Virus record (IMG/VR): IMGVR_UViG_3300035703_000005
Location: 184,836 to 248,835 of that record
Origin: a virus
Length of the DNA: 64,000 nucleotides
Strand: one strand, 5' to 3'
In this document: in pieces, positions 40,845 through 48,437 of the stretch
Layout: each line of letters opens with the position of its first letter
How positions within the stretch are numbered: position 1 is the stretch's first letter
The notes under the pieces: generated by a model
What the model was told of the DNA's origin: nothing
The model's database searches: none
What the model saw: the letters and a program-made list of their open reading frames with translations, nothing else
Position numbers and translations under genes: made by a program

Positions 40845-41744
40845 TCACTTGACCCATTCTTTTTTCATGGTGAAGTTTGCATAACTGAACTGAAGACGAT
40901 TTACAAGTTTGAAAGTACCAAACCTGTTGGTCATTACATAACCTTCATGATCGCACTTTTCATCACCAAGATAACAAGATACTTCCTCAACGGAAGTGAT
41001 ACCTTCCATCAGAAGCTCTTTGATCTCAATGATGAGTTTGTAGAGAATCATCAGGTTGTTATCCATACCCGATTCTGCAATGTCGCGTTGTTCGCGGATG
41101 CACTTGTTCACAGCTACTTTGAGTTCTTGTCCTTCTTTTTGCGAAGGGAACTTAACAAAATTGATAGCCACACTTGCAAGACCAAGAAGCAAATCAATTC
41201 TACGACGACGGGAGGTAAAGTGTGCATCAGTTTTCAGGAACTTAACATTAGGAGATTGCAGTTCCTCATCAACACCGAACGATGCAACTGCGTCTTTCAG
41301 ATGAGTAGAACTGGTGTAGGAAGTGTGTGCAGCAATGATCACATTCTCATTCACAATGCGATCAAAGATGTATTCAATGGTGTTGGGCTTGTAGAAGTCG
41401 TTACCACCGAAACCGATGAAATCACCCTGCACAATACCTTTGATGCGAGGGAGATTGTCGAAACAAACATGCAGAATCGACGCAACATTTCCGTCATGAT
41501 TGACAGAAATGTCATAGTGAGAATAATTGATCTTGATTTTCTTCTTGTTGAATACACTTTTCGTACCAACAAAAAACCTACCCGTAAAAGGACAAGTGCC
41601 CCACACAACAGCTGGAGCCCCATCATACTTGACGGAGAGTTCGCTGTTGCGTTCCCGCAGGAATCGCAGGACATTCTTTGCACCATCCCGACCATCGTTC
41701 AGGATCGCGTCCTCTGGGTGTTCTAGGTGAAGATTCTTTTTCAT
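40845..41744 (-). CDS. Ligase-like nucleotidyltransferase, DUF6267 type (299 aa)
   Basis: 299 residues from MKKNLHLEHPEDAIL. Motif-I-like KYDGAPAVVWG near 40-50 (lysine nucleophile, KxDGxP), motif-like GTKSVFNKK, VQGDFIGFGG near 107, HEGYVM and FKLVNR near the end (motifs IV-V) follow the order of ATP-dependent ligase/capping nucleotidyltransferases. It resembles DUF6267 proteins of T4-like phages. Expected to seal or cap nucleic acid ends; substrate unknown. The ATG follows the -10 box directly. Confidence 0.75.
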   Translation of the reverse strand: MKKNLHLEHPEDAILNDGRDGAKNVLRFLRERNSELSVKYDGAPAVVWGTCPFTGRFFVGTKSVFNKKKIKINYSHYDISVNHDGNVASILHVCFDNLPRIKGIVQGDFIGFGGNDFYKPNTIEYIFDRIVNENVIIAAHTSYTSSTHLKDAVASFGVDEELQSPNVKFLKTDAHFTSRRRRIDLLLGLASVAINFVKFPSQKEGQELKVAVNKCIREQRDIAESGMDNNLMILYKLIIEIKELLMEGITSVEEVSCYLGDEKCDHEGYVMTNRFGTFKLVNRLQFSYANFTMKKEWVK

Positions 41745-41750
41745 GAGGCC

Positions 41751-41809
41751 ATCATACATGAAAAAAGGGCCCTGTAAAGGGCCCCCGAACCAGTTCGCAA
41801 ACTGTCACA
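41751..41809 (-). promoter_or_regulatory. Operator-promoter module 12
   Basis: Operator 41786-41809 (plus strand CGAACCAGTT, CGCA, AACTGTCACA), -35 TTTACA, 16-bp spacer, -10 TATGAT (41751-41756). A terminator hairpin overlaps the -35. The stop codon of the 40-residue gene is in the operator. Confidence 0.7.
41767..41784 (-). terminator. Terminator overlapping module 12
   Basis: GGGCCC-TTTACA-GGGCCC hairpin followed on the minus strand by six T residues. Ends transcription of the 40-residue gene while its loop serves as the -35 of the next promoter. Confidence 0.7.
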
Positions 41810-41927
41810 CGAACTCAGCGATGTAGTAACCAATCGTTACATTGTATTGTTGTGCCTTTTGTTCCCATTCTTGCCATTCTTCATCATCAGCAAGACACTC
41901 AAGCAAAAGCAGTTGATCTTCAGTCAT
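41805..41927 (-). CDS. Small protein (40 aa)
   Basis: 40 residues (MTEDQLLLLECLADDEEWQE, ending YYIAEFV). Helical, acidic. Stop codon inside operator module 12. Overlaps the 60-residue gene upstream. Confidence 0.6.
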   Translation of the reverse strand: MTEDQLLLLECLADDEEWQEWEQKAQQYNVTIGYYIAEFV

Positions 41928-42102
41928 TCTCAGTCACATTTGTGTTAGGTTTATCAAGATAATCAATAACTTTTTTCAATTCATCAACCTTAGTTCCGGA
42001 TGGATTGTCAATGATTTCGCTCATAAGAACTTTCATTGCTTCCATCTTTTGTTGATGTAAACGTTGTAATTGTTCTGGATCGTGAAAGTTTGGGTCAATC
42101 AT
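41920..42102 (-). CDS. Hypothetical protein (60 aa)
   Basis: 60 residues (MIDPNFHDPEQLQRLHQQKM, ending KPNTNVTEND). Helical with a polar tail. Tail overlaps the next small gene. Confidence 0.65.
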   Translation of the reverse strand: MIDPNFHDPEQLQRLHQQKMEAMKVLMSEIIDNPSGTKVDELKKVIDYLDKPNTNVTEND

Positions 42103-42121
42103 TGTAACGATAAACTCTAAA

Positions 42122-42295
42122 TTATGTATCAGGTCTAAATCCTGGTTCTAATCCATTTACCATCGAATAAGGATAAAGTTTTCTTAGGATTGTATCACAT
42201 TTCCAGTATTCTTTACTGTCAATGACGGTTTTATTGATTTGATAATGTTTTACAGCTTGATAGAGTGTTGTACACTCATCCCCATTAAAGTCCAT
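42122..42295 (-). CDS. Hypothetical protein (57 aa)
   Basis: 57 residues (MDFNGDECTTLYQAVKHYQI, ending LEPGFRPDT). Mostly polar. The ATG overlaps the stop of the 77-residue gene (TTGATGG). Function unknown. Confidence 0.65.
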   Translation of the reverse strand: MDFNGDECTTLYQAVKHYQINKTVIDSKEYWKCDTILRKLYPYSMVNGLEPGFRPDT

Positions 42296-42528
42296 CAAGT
42301 TGTAAAACTATCAACAACACGAGAAGGCTCTTCATCTACAAGAGCAAACTTATGTGCATTTACTACACGTTCCATGATGCGAGAATCATGAGCATTTTCA
42401 TACTCATCACGCCATTCTAGAAGAACATCGTGGCACTCATTATCATTCTCTGCGATGACACTTACGACGCCACCATACTCAGAGGAAGGAAACGGAACCC
42501 AATAATCAACAAGATAAAGATACTTCAT
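42295..42528 (-). CDS. Hypothetical protein (77 aa)
   Basis: 77 residues (MKYLYLVDYWVPFPSSEYGG, with VVSVIAENDNECHDVLLEWR). Likely a small alpha/beta domain. First gene behind the sigma70 promoter at 42552-42580. Confidence 0.7.
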   Translation of the reverse strand: MKYLYLVDYWVPFPSSEYGGVVSVIAENDNECHDVLLEWRDEYENAHDSRIMERVVNAHKFALVDEEPSRVVDSFTT

Positions 42529-42551
42529 TTTCAGTGTTAAACTACTCCTTT

Positions 42552-42580
42552 AGTGTAAATGTTTTGTTTGGATTTGTCAA
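42552..42580 (-). promoter_or_regulatory. Sigma70-type promoter TTGACA-17-TACACT
   Basis: -35 TTGACA (42575-42580), 17-bp spacer, TACACT -10 (42552-42557), AAAGGAG ribosome binding site downstream. No palindromic operator. Confidence 0.7.
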
Positions 42581-42583
42581 GAG

Positions 42584-42973
42584 TCAGAGACAATACTTTT
42601 TGAGGACGCGAAGAACCTCTCTAGGATTGTCTTGAATCGCAAAGGCTTCTTTCTCAATGTCTTTTCTGAATCCAAGAGGTCTGATATGACCATCACCAGA
42701 TTTGCAAATCTGTGCTACATGAACTGACTCGTGTGCAAAAGTTCGGTTAATTTCACTTTGCCAGTCTTCATAGATGTTTTTGGTGGTATCAGTACACATA
42801 GCTAAGATTGTTTTTCCCAGATCATTTTTTCGATCTTTGATTGTGATAGTCCAACCATCCCACTGATTTTTACTTCCACAAATTTTGTGATGTTCAATAA
42901 CAGCTACATTTGCTTGATTAAGAACCTCCAGGATCTCTTGATGTGTTGGCGTAAGATATTGGACAAACTCCAT
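42584..42973 (-). CDS. Putative small zinc metalloprotease, HExxH (129 aa)
   Basis: 129 residues from MEFVQYLTPTHQEILEVLNQ. The FAHESVHVAQ segment near 80-89 contains HExxH, followed by IEKEAFAIQDN near 108-118, whose glutamate could be the third ligand of a gluzincin. Length fits minimal M-clan domains found in phages. Substrate unknown; active-site assignment is from motif only. Overlaps the upstream gene by one base. Confidence 0.7.
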   Translation of the reverse strand: MEFVQYLTPTHQEILEVLNQANVAVIEHHKICGSKNQWDGWTITIKDRKNDLGKTILAMCTDTTKNIYEDWQSEINRTFAHESVHVAQICKSGDGHIRPLGFRKDIEKEAFAIQDNPREVLRVLKKYCL

Positions 42974-43371
42974 CACCAACCCCTGTCACTTAAGAAGCAA
43001 GCCAATTTCCAACCGAACCAACCAATAGCTCCACCAACCAACATTGCACCAATTCCAGAAGGAAGAGTGAACAATCCAAAGAGAATTGCAATAGCAGCAA
43101 TAAAGAAAGCCCCAGCACCAATCATGGTGCTGAAACTATCACCATCTCCACCACTACTAGAATCATTGTTCGATGAACCAGAACTATACGATTCTTGAGG
43201 TTCAGAGTATTCTTTTTTCTCAAAAACAGGGCTAACACAGAACGCATTGAAGCCTTCAATGTGTGCATACATTGATTCAACTTGTTCTTTGGCTTGCATA
43301 GGGCCAAGAGCATCAACTGTAGTTGATCGAATACCTTGACGAGGAGAAGTCCAGTCTACTTTGTATTTCAT
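42973..43371 (-). CDS. Membrane protein with serine/glycine-rich linker (132 aa)
   Basis: 132 residues. N-terminal soluble part, a disordered serine/glycine/asparagine linker at about 60-79, then two hydrophobic helices (FFIAAIAILFGLFTL and GAMLVGGAIGWFGWKL, about 89-122). Overlaps the protease-like gene by one base, so the two are co-translated. Confidence 0.7.
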   Translation of the reverse strand: MKYKVDWTSPRQGIRSTTVDALGPMQAKEQVESMYAHIEGFNAFCVSPVFEKKEYSEPQESYSSGSSNNDSSSGGDGDSFSTMIGAGAFFIAAIAILFGLFTLPSGIGAMLVGGAIGWFGWKLACFLSDRGW

Positions 43372-43553
43372 GGGTTGAAGTAAATACGGTGATGTGAAAT
43401 AAACAGATAATCTTCAGGATCTTTTTCATCTACCACGATTTCGTGATAGATTGACATTGCATCTTTTTCCCGACCATCAGATGCAAGATCAGAACACCTT
43501 GATTCATGATAATTCTCAAGGTTTCTAATAAGTTGTTTGTATTTTTTACTCAT
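43368..43553 (-). CDS. Hypothetical protein (61 aa)
   Basis: 61 residues (MSKKYKQLIRNLENYHESRC, ending DYLFISHHRIYFNP). Basic N-terminus, then charged helices. ATGA overlaps on both sides. Confidence 0.65.
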   Translation of the reverse strand: MSKKYKQLIRNLENYHESRCSDLASDGREKDAMSIYHEIVVDEKDPEDYLFISHHRIYFNP

Positions 43554-43834
43554 CCAAATGCAGCCTCAAGTGGGTTAATTTTAAGTGGCATAGCCGTATA
43601 GGGAGTTGTATTATTCAATTCTACTACACTTCCCACTGTCTTACTATTGATTGGGGCATAAAATTGCCTTGTCTTTGTATTGTAAAAGCCCCAGATGGTT
43701 TTAACTGGTTTCCCAAGGTTGTAATCATACTGTTTGTGATGACGCAACCAGATAGCAGTAACATTACGCTTAAAATCCTTTTCTTGTTCGTAAGAATAAC
43801 CATCGGGAGCTTTGTGGAATAGTTCAACCGTCAC
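43550..43834 (-). CDS. Hypothetical protein (94 aa)
   Basis: 94 residues (MTVELFHKAPDGYSYEQEKD, with TIWGFYNTKTRQFYAPINSK). Strand-rich. ATGA overlaps with both neighbours, part of the operon running from 44450 to 42584. No family recognised. Confidence 0.7.
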   Translation of the reverse strand: MTVELFHKAPDGYSYEQEKDFKRNVTAIWLRHHKQYDYNLGKPVKTIWGFYNTKTRQFYAPINSKTVGSVVELNNTTPYTAMPLKINPLEAAFG

Positions 43835-44043
43835 TTCTCAATCTTCCAGTGTTCGTTACCTTTTTTCGGAACCCAAAAACAGTACATTCCATTCATAGAA
43901 ACCAGAAAAAGATGATCAACACCATCAATCACTTTTTCTTGTTCTACAGTACACATGTGGAACTGATCCATAATGTTATGGAATCGGTTCTTAGCTTTAC
44001 TGGACAGAGGAACAACGGAAACCCGTTTTGTTTTAGTAGTCAT
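43831..44043 (-). CDS. Hypothetical protein (70 aa)
   Basis: 70 residues from MTTKTKRVSVVPLSSKAKNR. Strand-rich C-terminal half (LFLVSMNGMYCFWVPKKGNE). Overlaps the 94-residue gene by 4 bases. Confidence 0.65.
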   Translation of the reverse strand: MTTKTKRVSVVPLSSKAKNRFHNIMDQFHMCTVEQEKVIDGVDHLFLVSMNGMYCFWVPKKGNEHWKIEK

Positions 44044-44060
44044 AGTCTTTACCAACATGG

Positions 44061-44450
44061 CTAACTTAATGCGTCAAGCAGTGGATTTGTGGATTTGGTG
44101 GACGGTTTGGGCTTTGTCACACCCTTGGATTTTGGTTTTGCGGGGGAACCCTTGGTGGCCTTGGGTTTTGATCCCTGAGAACCCTTGCGGCCACTAGACG
44201 GTTTCGCCTTTTTTTGCGATTTTTGGCTCACAGGGGTCTTACTACCCGTCTTGCGAACCCGATGCGAGTTTTTTAATTGTTCAAGCCGAATCTCTGCAAG
44301 CTGCCGAGTATCAACTACTTCAAGCTGTTGACCATCTGCAATAATCATGTATTGATTACCAAAGGGTACAGCAGCAAACTGAAAGTCTGGTGTGGTGAAT
44401 CCAGTGGGGCCATTGTCTGGATCCAAAATACTTGTGTTTGGAAAGTTCAT
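44061..44450 (-). CDS. Protein with lysine/serine/proline-rich tail (129 aa)
   Basis: 129 residues. The first 60 form a small domain (PNTSILDPDNGPTGFTTPDF, IADGQQLEVVDTRQLAEIRL); the rest is a disordered histone-like tail (KKAKPSSGRKGSQGSKPKAT, KPKSKGVTKPKPST). Nucleic-acid binding is plausible from composition. Downstream of the helicase by ATGA overlap. Confidence 0.7.
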   Translation of the reverse strand: MNFPNTSILDPDNGPTGFTTPDFQFAAVPFGNQYMIIADGQQLEVVDTRQLAEIRLEQLKNSHRVRKTGSKTPVSQKSQKKAKPSSGRKGSQGSKPKATKGSPAKPKSKGVTKPKPSTKSTNPLLDALS

Positions 44451-45553
44451 CGTTTGACAACAGAGATTGCAGGTTGGCCTTGTTGGAAGATTGTATCCAC
44501 CACAGCTTGGATCTTCTGGTGAGTAGAGATCCCAACTTTATTGAAGACGGGAACAACAACCAGACCAAAAGATTTGGTGTAGTTGTCAACATCACCAGGA
44601 ACCAGTTCACCACTACGGATGCGAGCTGCATCATCATGGTGCATCCGAATCACACGGCCAATGGTCTGGGAGATACCAATGTAGTCCATAGATCGCATGA
44701 AGATGACACCTTCCAAACCACTCACATTGATGCCCTCAGAGAGGATAGAATGGTGTAGCACAACAAACTTCTTAGAGTCATCCTTGCCCCATGCACTTAG
44801 GGTCTCAAAGAATACCTCACGATTCACCTTCTGACCGTTGATAATTGCACCAGTCTTTGCGGTGATGTAGAGATACGAGAACCCACGATCTTGCAACTGT
44901 TGAATGAAATCAGTCTCAGACATCAGTGCAGAGATCTGTTTGGTAGCTTTCGCACAGATTAACACTTTGTCCTTACCACATTCATCCAGAGTCTCAATCA
45001 GATTCTCACAATCTCGGTGTGCAGGAATCTTACCAGACTTCACCATCGGAAGTTGTTTCGCAAGAACTTTCGGAGGAAGGATGTAACCGCCTTGCACAAG
45101 TTCAGGTGCAGGAACATTACAAATGACCTGACCATAAACCTCAGGATCATTCATCCCAGGCTTACCGACTGCGAGAGAATGTTTGGGAGTCGCAGTGAAG
45201 AAGTAACAACGGTCAGCTTCGTGACTGAAGTATTCAGTTGCAGGGAAGAAGTTGCGTTTGACTGAGTTGTGAGCTTCGTCAAAGTAGATGGTATCAACTT
45301 TGATGCGAGATTGCTGCAGTCGTTCCAGAGAATTGTAAGTGGTGAAGATCAGTTTGTGACCGCGAGTGTTCACCCACCAGTCCACAATCTCTTGAGGTTT
45401 GGTAGTAGAATAGTGATGAGTTTCACCCGAGTGAACATGCAGAACACTTGCGTTGGTGATAAACTCTAGAAACTCAGAACACAACTGGTTGGCCAGAAGG
45501 ATGCGCGGAGCACAAACTACAATAGTCTTTTCAGTTTGCATTTGCGTTTGCAT
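44447..45553 (-). CDS. SF2 helicase, main body (368 aa, lacks own Walker A)
   Basis: 368 residues. Contains TIVVCAPRILLANQL (motif Ia), FDEAHNSV (motif II, DEAH type), TATPKH (motif III), ILSEGINV (motif V) and QTIGRVIRM (motif VI). The expected Walker A is missing here but is encoded by the 53-residue frame just upstream (VPTGGGKT), in a different frame that overlaps by 23 bases. The pair equals one UvsW-like/DEAD helicase of about 420 residues. Either a frameshift mutation, a programmed shift or a split protein. Confidence 0.8.
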   Translation of the reverse strand: MQTQMQTEKTIVVCAPRILLANQLCSEFLEFITNASVLHVHSGETHHYSTTKPQEIVDWWVNTRGHKLIFTTYNSLERLQQSRIKVDTIYFDEAHNSVKRNFFPATEYFSHEADRCYFFTATPKHSLAVGKPGMNDPEVYGQVICNVPAPELVQGGYILPPKVLAKQLPMVKSGKIPAHRDCENLIETLDECGKDKVLICAKATKQISALMSETDFIQQLQDRGFSYLYITAKTGAIINGQKVNREVFFETLSAWGKDDSKKFVVLHHSILSEGINVSGLEGVIFMRSMDYIGISQTIGRVIRMHHDDAARIRSGELVPGDVDNYTKSFGLVVVPVFNKVGISTHQKIQAVVDTIFQQGQPAISVVKR

Positions 45554-45692
45554 CGTTTTGTTGGAATTGAATCATTGCATCTTTGATCATTTTCATCGTT
45601 TTCCCGCCACCAGTCGGGACGATTATCTGACCTTTGTTATGCAGTTGCATTAGATCAACTGCGCGTTGTTGGTGTGGTCGGAGATTCATCAT
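45531..45692 (-). CDS. SF2 helicase, N-terminal Walker A fragment (53 aa)
   Basis: 53 residues (MMNLRPHQQRAVDLMQLHNK, then GQIIVPTGGGKTMKMIKDAM). Q-motif-like LRPHQQRAVD and Walker A PTGGGKT of an SF2 helicase. Ends at TGA after the ANANAN repeat; the 368-residue frame opens in the +1 frame from a TGA about 40 bases upstream, giving a shift window. Start at the first of two ATGs following the class-II promoter. Confidence 0.75.
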   Translation of the reverse strand: MMNLRPHQQRAVDLMQLHNKGQIIVPTGGGKTMKMIKDAMIQFQQNDANANAN

Positions 45693-45709
45693 TGCGTTTC
45701 AACATAGCT

Positions 45710-45759
45710 AGAATACCCCTTACCCGTGGCCAGGGCAAGGGGCTGAACGATCAGAGATC
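45710..45759 (-). promoter_or_regulatory. Class-II operator and sigma70 promoter before the helicase
   Basis: -35 TTGCCC (45733-45738), 17-bp spacer, TATTCT -10 (45710-45715). The -35 is joined to a block CTGATCGTTCAG with dyad CTGA/TCAG, repeated almost exactly at 48640-48663 but different from the 24-bp palindrome. Confidence 0.65.
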
Positions 45760-45760
45760 C

Positions 45761-46249
45761 TTATGAGAAAAAGGTCGATCTATTAAGTTCTACAACGTAG
45801 TCAAAGACCTTTTTGAGTTTTTCTTCAGTCAGATCAAAACAAGATCCATAAAGATCGAAAGGAAGTTTGAAAGTTTGTTCTGCAGTCTTCTGCGGATTTG
45901 TTGACATAAATCTGTCAATTTTAGGACAAGAATTGATCTTGTTGAACATTTTTGGAAACTTGGAAGAAAACTCAGAAACATATTTGTATTTTGTGTCCGA
46001 GAATCTCCGAGAAATATCTTTAACAACTACATCATACTCACATTCACTGATGAAGTTCCAACGTTTTTTACAAATACTTTTAAGTCCCCTGAGATATAAT
46101 TCTCCAGGATTCAGTTGTTCAAGAGCTTCTCTGATAATCAAGTCTTTGATAGATGTAGTCCAACTCAAGGAAAACTCTGAATACTTTTCTTTCAGATTTG
46201 TGATTGTGGGTTTGTCGGTGATTGGGCAGTTCATAGTGGTTTGAATCAC
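45761..46249 (-). CDS. Hypothetical protein (162 aa)
   Basis: 162 residues (MIQTTMNCPITDKPTITNLK, ending KVFDYVVELNRSTFFS). Cysteines at 8, 60, 72, and later, with ICKKRWNFISECEYD; helical C-terminal half. Ends two bases before the class-II operator. Sigma70 promoter upstream at 46256-46284. No family recognised. Confidence 0.7.
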   Translation of the reverse strand: MIQTTMNCPITDKPTITNLKEKYSEFSLSWTTSIKDLIIREALEQLNPGELYLRGLKSICKKRWNFISECEYDVVVKDISRRFSDTKYKYVSEFSSKFPKMFNKINSCPKIDRFMSTNPQKTAEQTFKLPFDLYGSCFDLTEEKLKKVFDYVVELNRSTFFS

Positions 46250-46255
46250 AGGCCA

Positions 46256-46284
46256 AGAATAACGACAAGATTTTGAAAAGTCAA
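46256..46284 (-). promoter_or_regulatory. Sigma70-type promoter TTGACT-17-TATTCT
   Basis: -35 TTGACT (46279-46284), 17-bp spacer, -10 TATTCT (46256-46261), in the gap before the 162-residue gene. Confidence 0.7.
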
Positions 46285-46295
46285 GAGGTTTTGGA

Positions 46296-46784
46296 TTAGG
46301 AAACCTTATCAGTGGTATAAGTATAATCTATGTTACATGCGTAGAGAACTTTCATCATTAAGTTCAGCGATCTCTGGTGCGGTCGTTGTTTCCACCCATA
46401 CCACTGAGTTCTTTTGCCTTTGTCGTATGGGGGATTCTGACCAACAGACCAGTATTGTTCAGCGGTTACATCATAGATTGTTTCGCCATCTTGCAACCAC
46501 CAATGAGTATCATTTCGGTAGTCAATTCCACTCATAGGAACTAACTTATCTGTGTTCATTAGATAGAACAAAGCCTGGGTGGAATGATAACAATGTCCGT
46601 ACATTGGATTTGTTACATTTTCTTCTCGGTATTTCTTGGTGAGAAGATCAGGACTCAATTGATTTTGAATCACTTTCATGACTGATTCAGTAATCTCATG
46701 AGTATAGTAAAAGGGGAGAAATCCCAGAGTGCGAGTCTCTGAGATCTCTCCATCTTTGTAAGAATGTCTTACAACTTGTTTCAT
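46296..46784 (-). CDS. Putative Cys-His-Asp hydrolase (162 aa)
   Basis: 162 residues. YGHCYHSTQALFYLMN near 62-77, then THWWLQDGETIYDVTAEQYW near 91-110, place a cysteine, a histidine and an aspartate in the order of papain-like / transglutaminase / NlpC triads. Arg-rich C-terminus. Coupled to the upstream gene by ATGA overlap, third gene of the ParB-like operon. Catalysis is inferred from motif geometry only. Confidence 0.65.
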   Translation of the reverse strand: MKQVVRHSYKDGEISETRTLGFLPFYYTHEITESVMKVIQNQLSPDLLTKKYREENVTNPMYGHCYHSTQALFYLMNTDKLVPMSGIDYRNDTHWWLQDGETIYDVTAEQYWSVGQNPPYDKGKRTQWYGWKQRPHQRSLNLMMKVLYACNIDYTYTTDKVS

Positions 46785-47308
46785 TCAGATAGATAATCCT
46801 TTTCGTATTCGATCAGTTCTCTAGGAACAAGATCCTCAAAAACATCAGAGACAGCACCCTTTTCTGGGTGGAAAAGAATAATGTTCAGGTACTCATATTT
46901 CTTGTGAGTAGGAACATGAATCACGAACTCGCCATCTCTATTTTCAGTAAGTTTACTGAGTTTGTTATTTTCTTCTGGTGTGATTTCGATAGTTTGACAA
47001 CACATGTAAAAAAGTGTTTTGAACTTTTCGTAATCGGTCAACCAGACATCTGCGTTGTCATAAACCATTCGTGCAACGAATTGTGGTGAAAGACAATGAT
47101 CTTTAGTTGTCTTGTTTCCTTTTCGTTTTGCAGACATTGCTGCAGAACTGATGTATCCTGTCTTATTTGGTTCTCCTGCACAAAATACTTGATCGTACAG
47201 GAGACGAGTCATTGAACGCTGTTTATATTGATTTGCAGTTTTCCAGAAAGGAAGAACTCCTTTCATTGCATAAAAACAAATCTCAGCAAAATCTTCCCAC
47301 TTATTCAC
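46781..47308 (-). CDS. Hypothetical protein of the ParB-like operon (175 aa)
   Basis: 175 residues (MNKWEDFAEICFYAMKGVLP, then KQRSMTRLLYDQVFCAGEPN). AAMSAKRKGNKTTKDHCLSP is basic; C-terminal half acidic (IEYEKDYLSE). Coupled to both neighbours by ATGA overlaps, so it acts with the ParB-like protein. Function unknown. Confidence 0.75.
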   Translation of the reverse strand: MNKWEDFAEICFYAMKGVLPFWKTANQYKQRSMTRLLYDQVFCAGEPNKTGYISSAAMSAKRKGNKTTKDHCLSPQFVARMVYDNADVWLTDYEKFKTLFYMCCQTIEITPEENNKLSKLTENRDGEFVIHVPTHKKYEYLNIILFHPEKGAVSDVFEDLVPRELIEYEKDYLSE

Positions 47309-48333
47309 AGCCAGTCCTCCTGATTGTCGGATTCAATTTGCGGAAGAAACTTAAACTCAACATCCTTCACGGGATCGTATTTTCCTGCACGATAATCATC
47401 AACAATTTGGATGCAACGATTCAACATATCCTGCATCATTTGGGACTTTTTGTATTCACGGATCTTCTGAATCTTATCAGAAGTCGCATTGTTCACAGAA
47501 CAAATGTTGACGACCTTATCAACTTTACCACTTTGAAGAAGATAACAATCATCAAAGAAACAACGAGGATCGTAGTCAAGATCCTTGACACCACCAGATC
47601 CAGAACCACCCTTAAAAGTCTTGGAAATGTATGCAACACCGTCAAGAGGAACGATGTTACTACGAGAAGAAAACTCTAGTCCAGATTTGAACTCATCACA
47701 CCACACGCGACGAGTAGTATCGTCGTAAGATTTTACTGGAGTAATGATACCATATTTGGCACGGAGTTTCTCGCGGAGAGCAGGAAACTCATTAGTTTTC
47801 TGATTAAGTCGAATCAGACGAACATTGATTGACTTATCATCATCAATGTCAATAATACCCTTGTCAACCATATTTGCAAGGGTAAGGATAACATCGTTTT
47901 GAGTGCGAGGTGCCTTCACATACTCATCATCTTCGTCATTTTCGTTAGACTGGAAGATCATTTCATCTTCAAGACTATCGAAAGAAACAACTGCAACAAA
48001 GATAGTTTTCCGACCAGCAAGATAGTGAGCTTGAAGTCGGTGTTCACCACAAATAAGCTCAAAAGTACCGTTACCAAGATCCTTTACCGTTGGTTGTTCA
48101 TAACTGAACAAATAACGACCTTCTTCGATACGAGACACAAATGAAGCTACAACATCTCGATCAAGACCTTCAGCACGCACCTTGTTGGTATATTTGTTAC
48201 CAGTTCGTTGAACAACTTTACCAAGTTCAACTTCAAGGAAATAATCAAAGTTTACTCCTTCTCCACGAGGAATGTGGTTGGAGTTAGTAACCAGTTCGAC
48301 TTTTTTATCGAACGGGAGATCTAATGGGTTCAT
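47305..48333 (-). CDS. ParB/Srx-type nuclease-like protein (342 aa)
   Basis: 342 residues. Features: HIPRGEGVNFDYFLEVELGK near 18-38, SFVSRIEEGRYLFSYEQPTV near 64-84, and a GEHRLQAHYLAGRKTIFVAV motif (GxHR) near 95-115, which is the ParB/sulfiredoxin-like catalytic signature. C-terminus is a helical extension. First of a three-gene operon with its own promoter and structured leader. Role could be DNA nicking, partition-like or regulation; evidence is motif only. Confidence 0.8.
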   Translation of the reverse strand: MNPLDLPFDKKVELVTNSNHIPRGEGVNFDYFLEVELGKVVQRTGNKYTNKVRAEGLDRDVVASFVSRIEEGRYLFSYEQPTVKDLGNGTFELICGEHRLQAHYLAGRKTIFVAVVSFDSLEDEMIFQSNENDEDDEYVKAPRTQNDVILTLANMVDKGIIDIDDDKSINVRLIRLNQKTNEFPALREKLRAKYGIITPVKSYDDTTRRVWCDEFKSGLEFSSRSNIVPLDGVAYISKTFKGGSGSGGVKDLDYDPRCFFDDCYLLQSGKVDKVVNICSVNNATSDKIQKIREYKKSQMMQDMLNRCIQIVDDYRAGKYDPVKDVEFKFLPQIESDNQEDWL

Positions 48334-48374
48334 AGTTAAAATGTTTGCGAGGTTTGCATTATGCTTGACTTTGC

Positions 48375-48430
48375 CCTCTATTGAGGTCGTTGTCGTCGCG
48401 TGAGAGGTTAGTTTAGAGACTTAACTCTCA
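48375..48430 (-). promoter_or_regulatory. Two hairpins in the ParB-operon leader
   Basis: Between the -10 box and the ATG (about 98 bases) lie stem TGAGAGTTA/TAACCTCTCA (48401-48410 with 48421-48430; one bulge) and a short CCTC/GAGG hairpin (48375-48386). A possible attenuator or autoregulatory binding site. Confidence 0.5.
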
Positions 48431-48437
48431 TCGGTCT

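Noticed and set aside
40500-41726. Long plus-strand frame of 408 codons
   Set aside because: It is exactly opposite the ligase-like gene and its neighbours, lacks a ribosome binding site, and reads as low-complexity histidine/cysteine sequence. A shadow of minus-strand genes.
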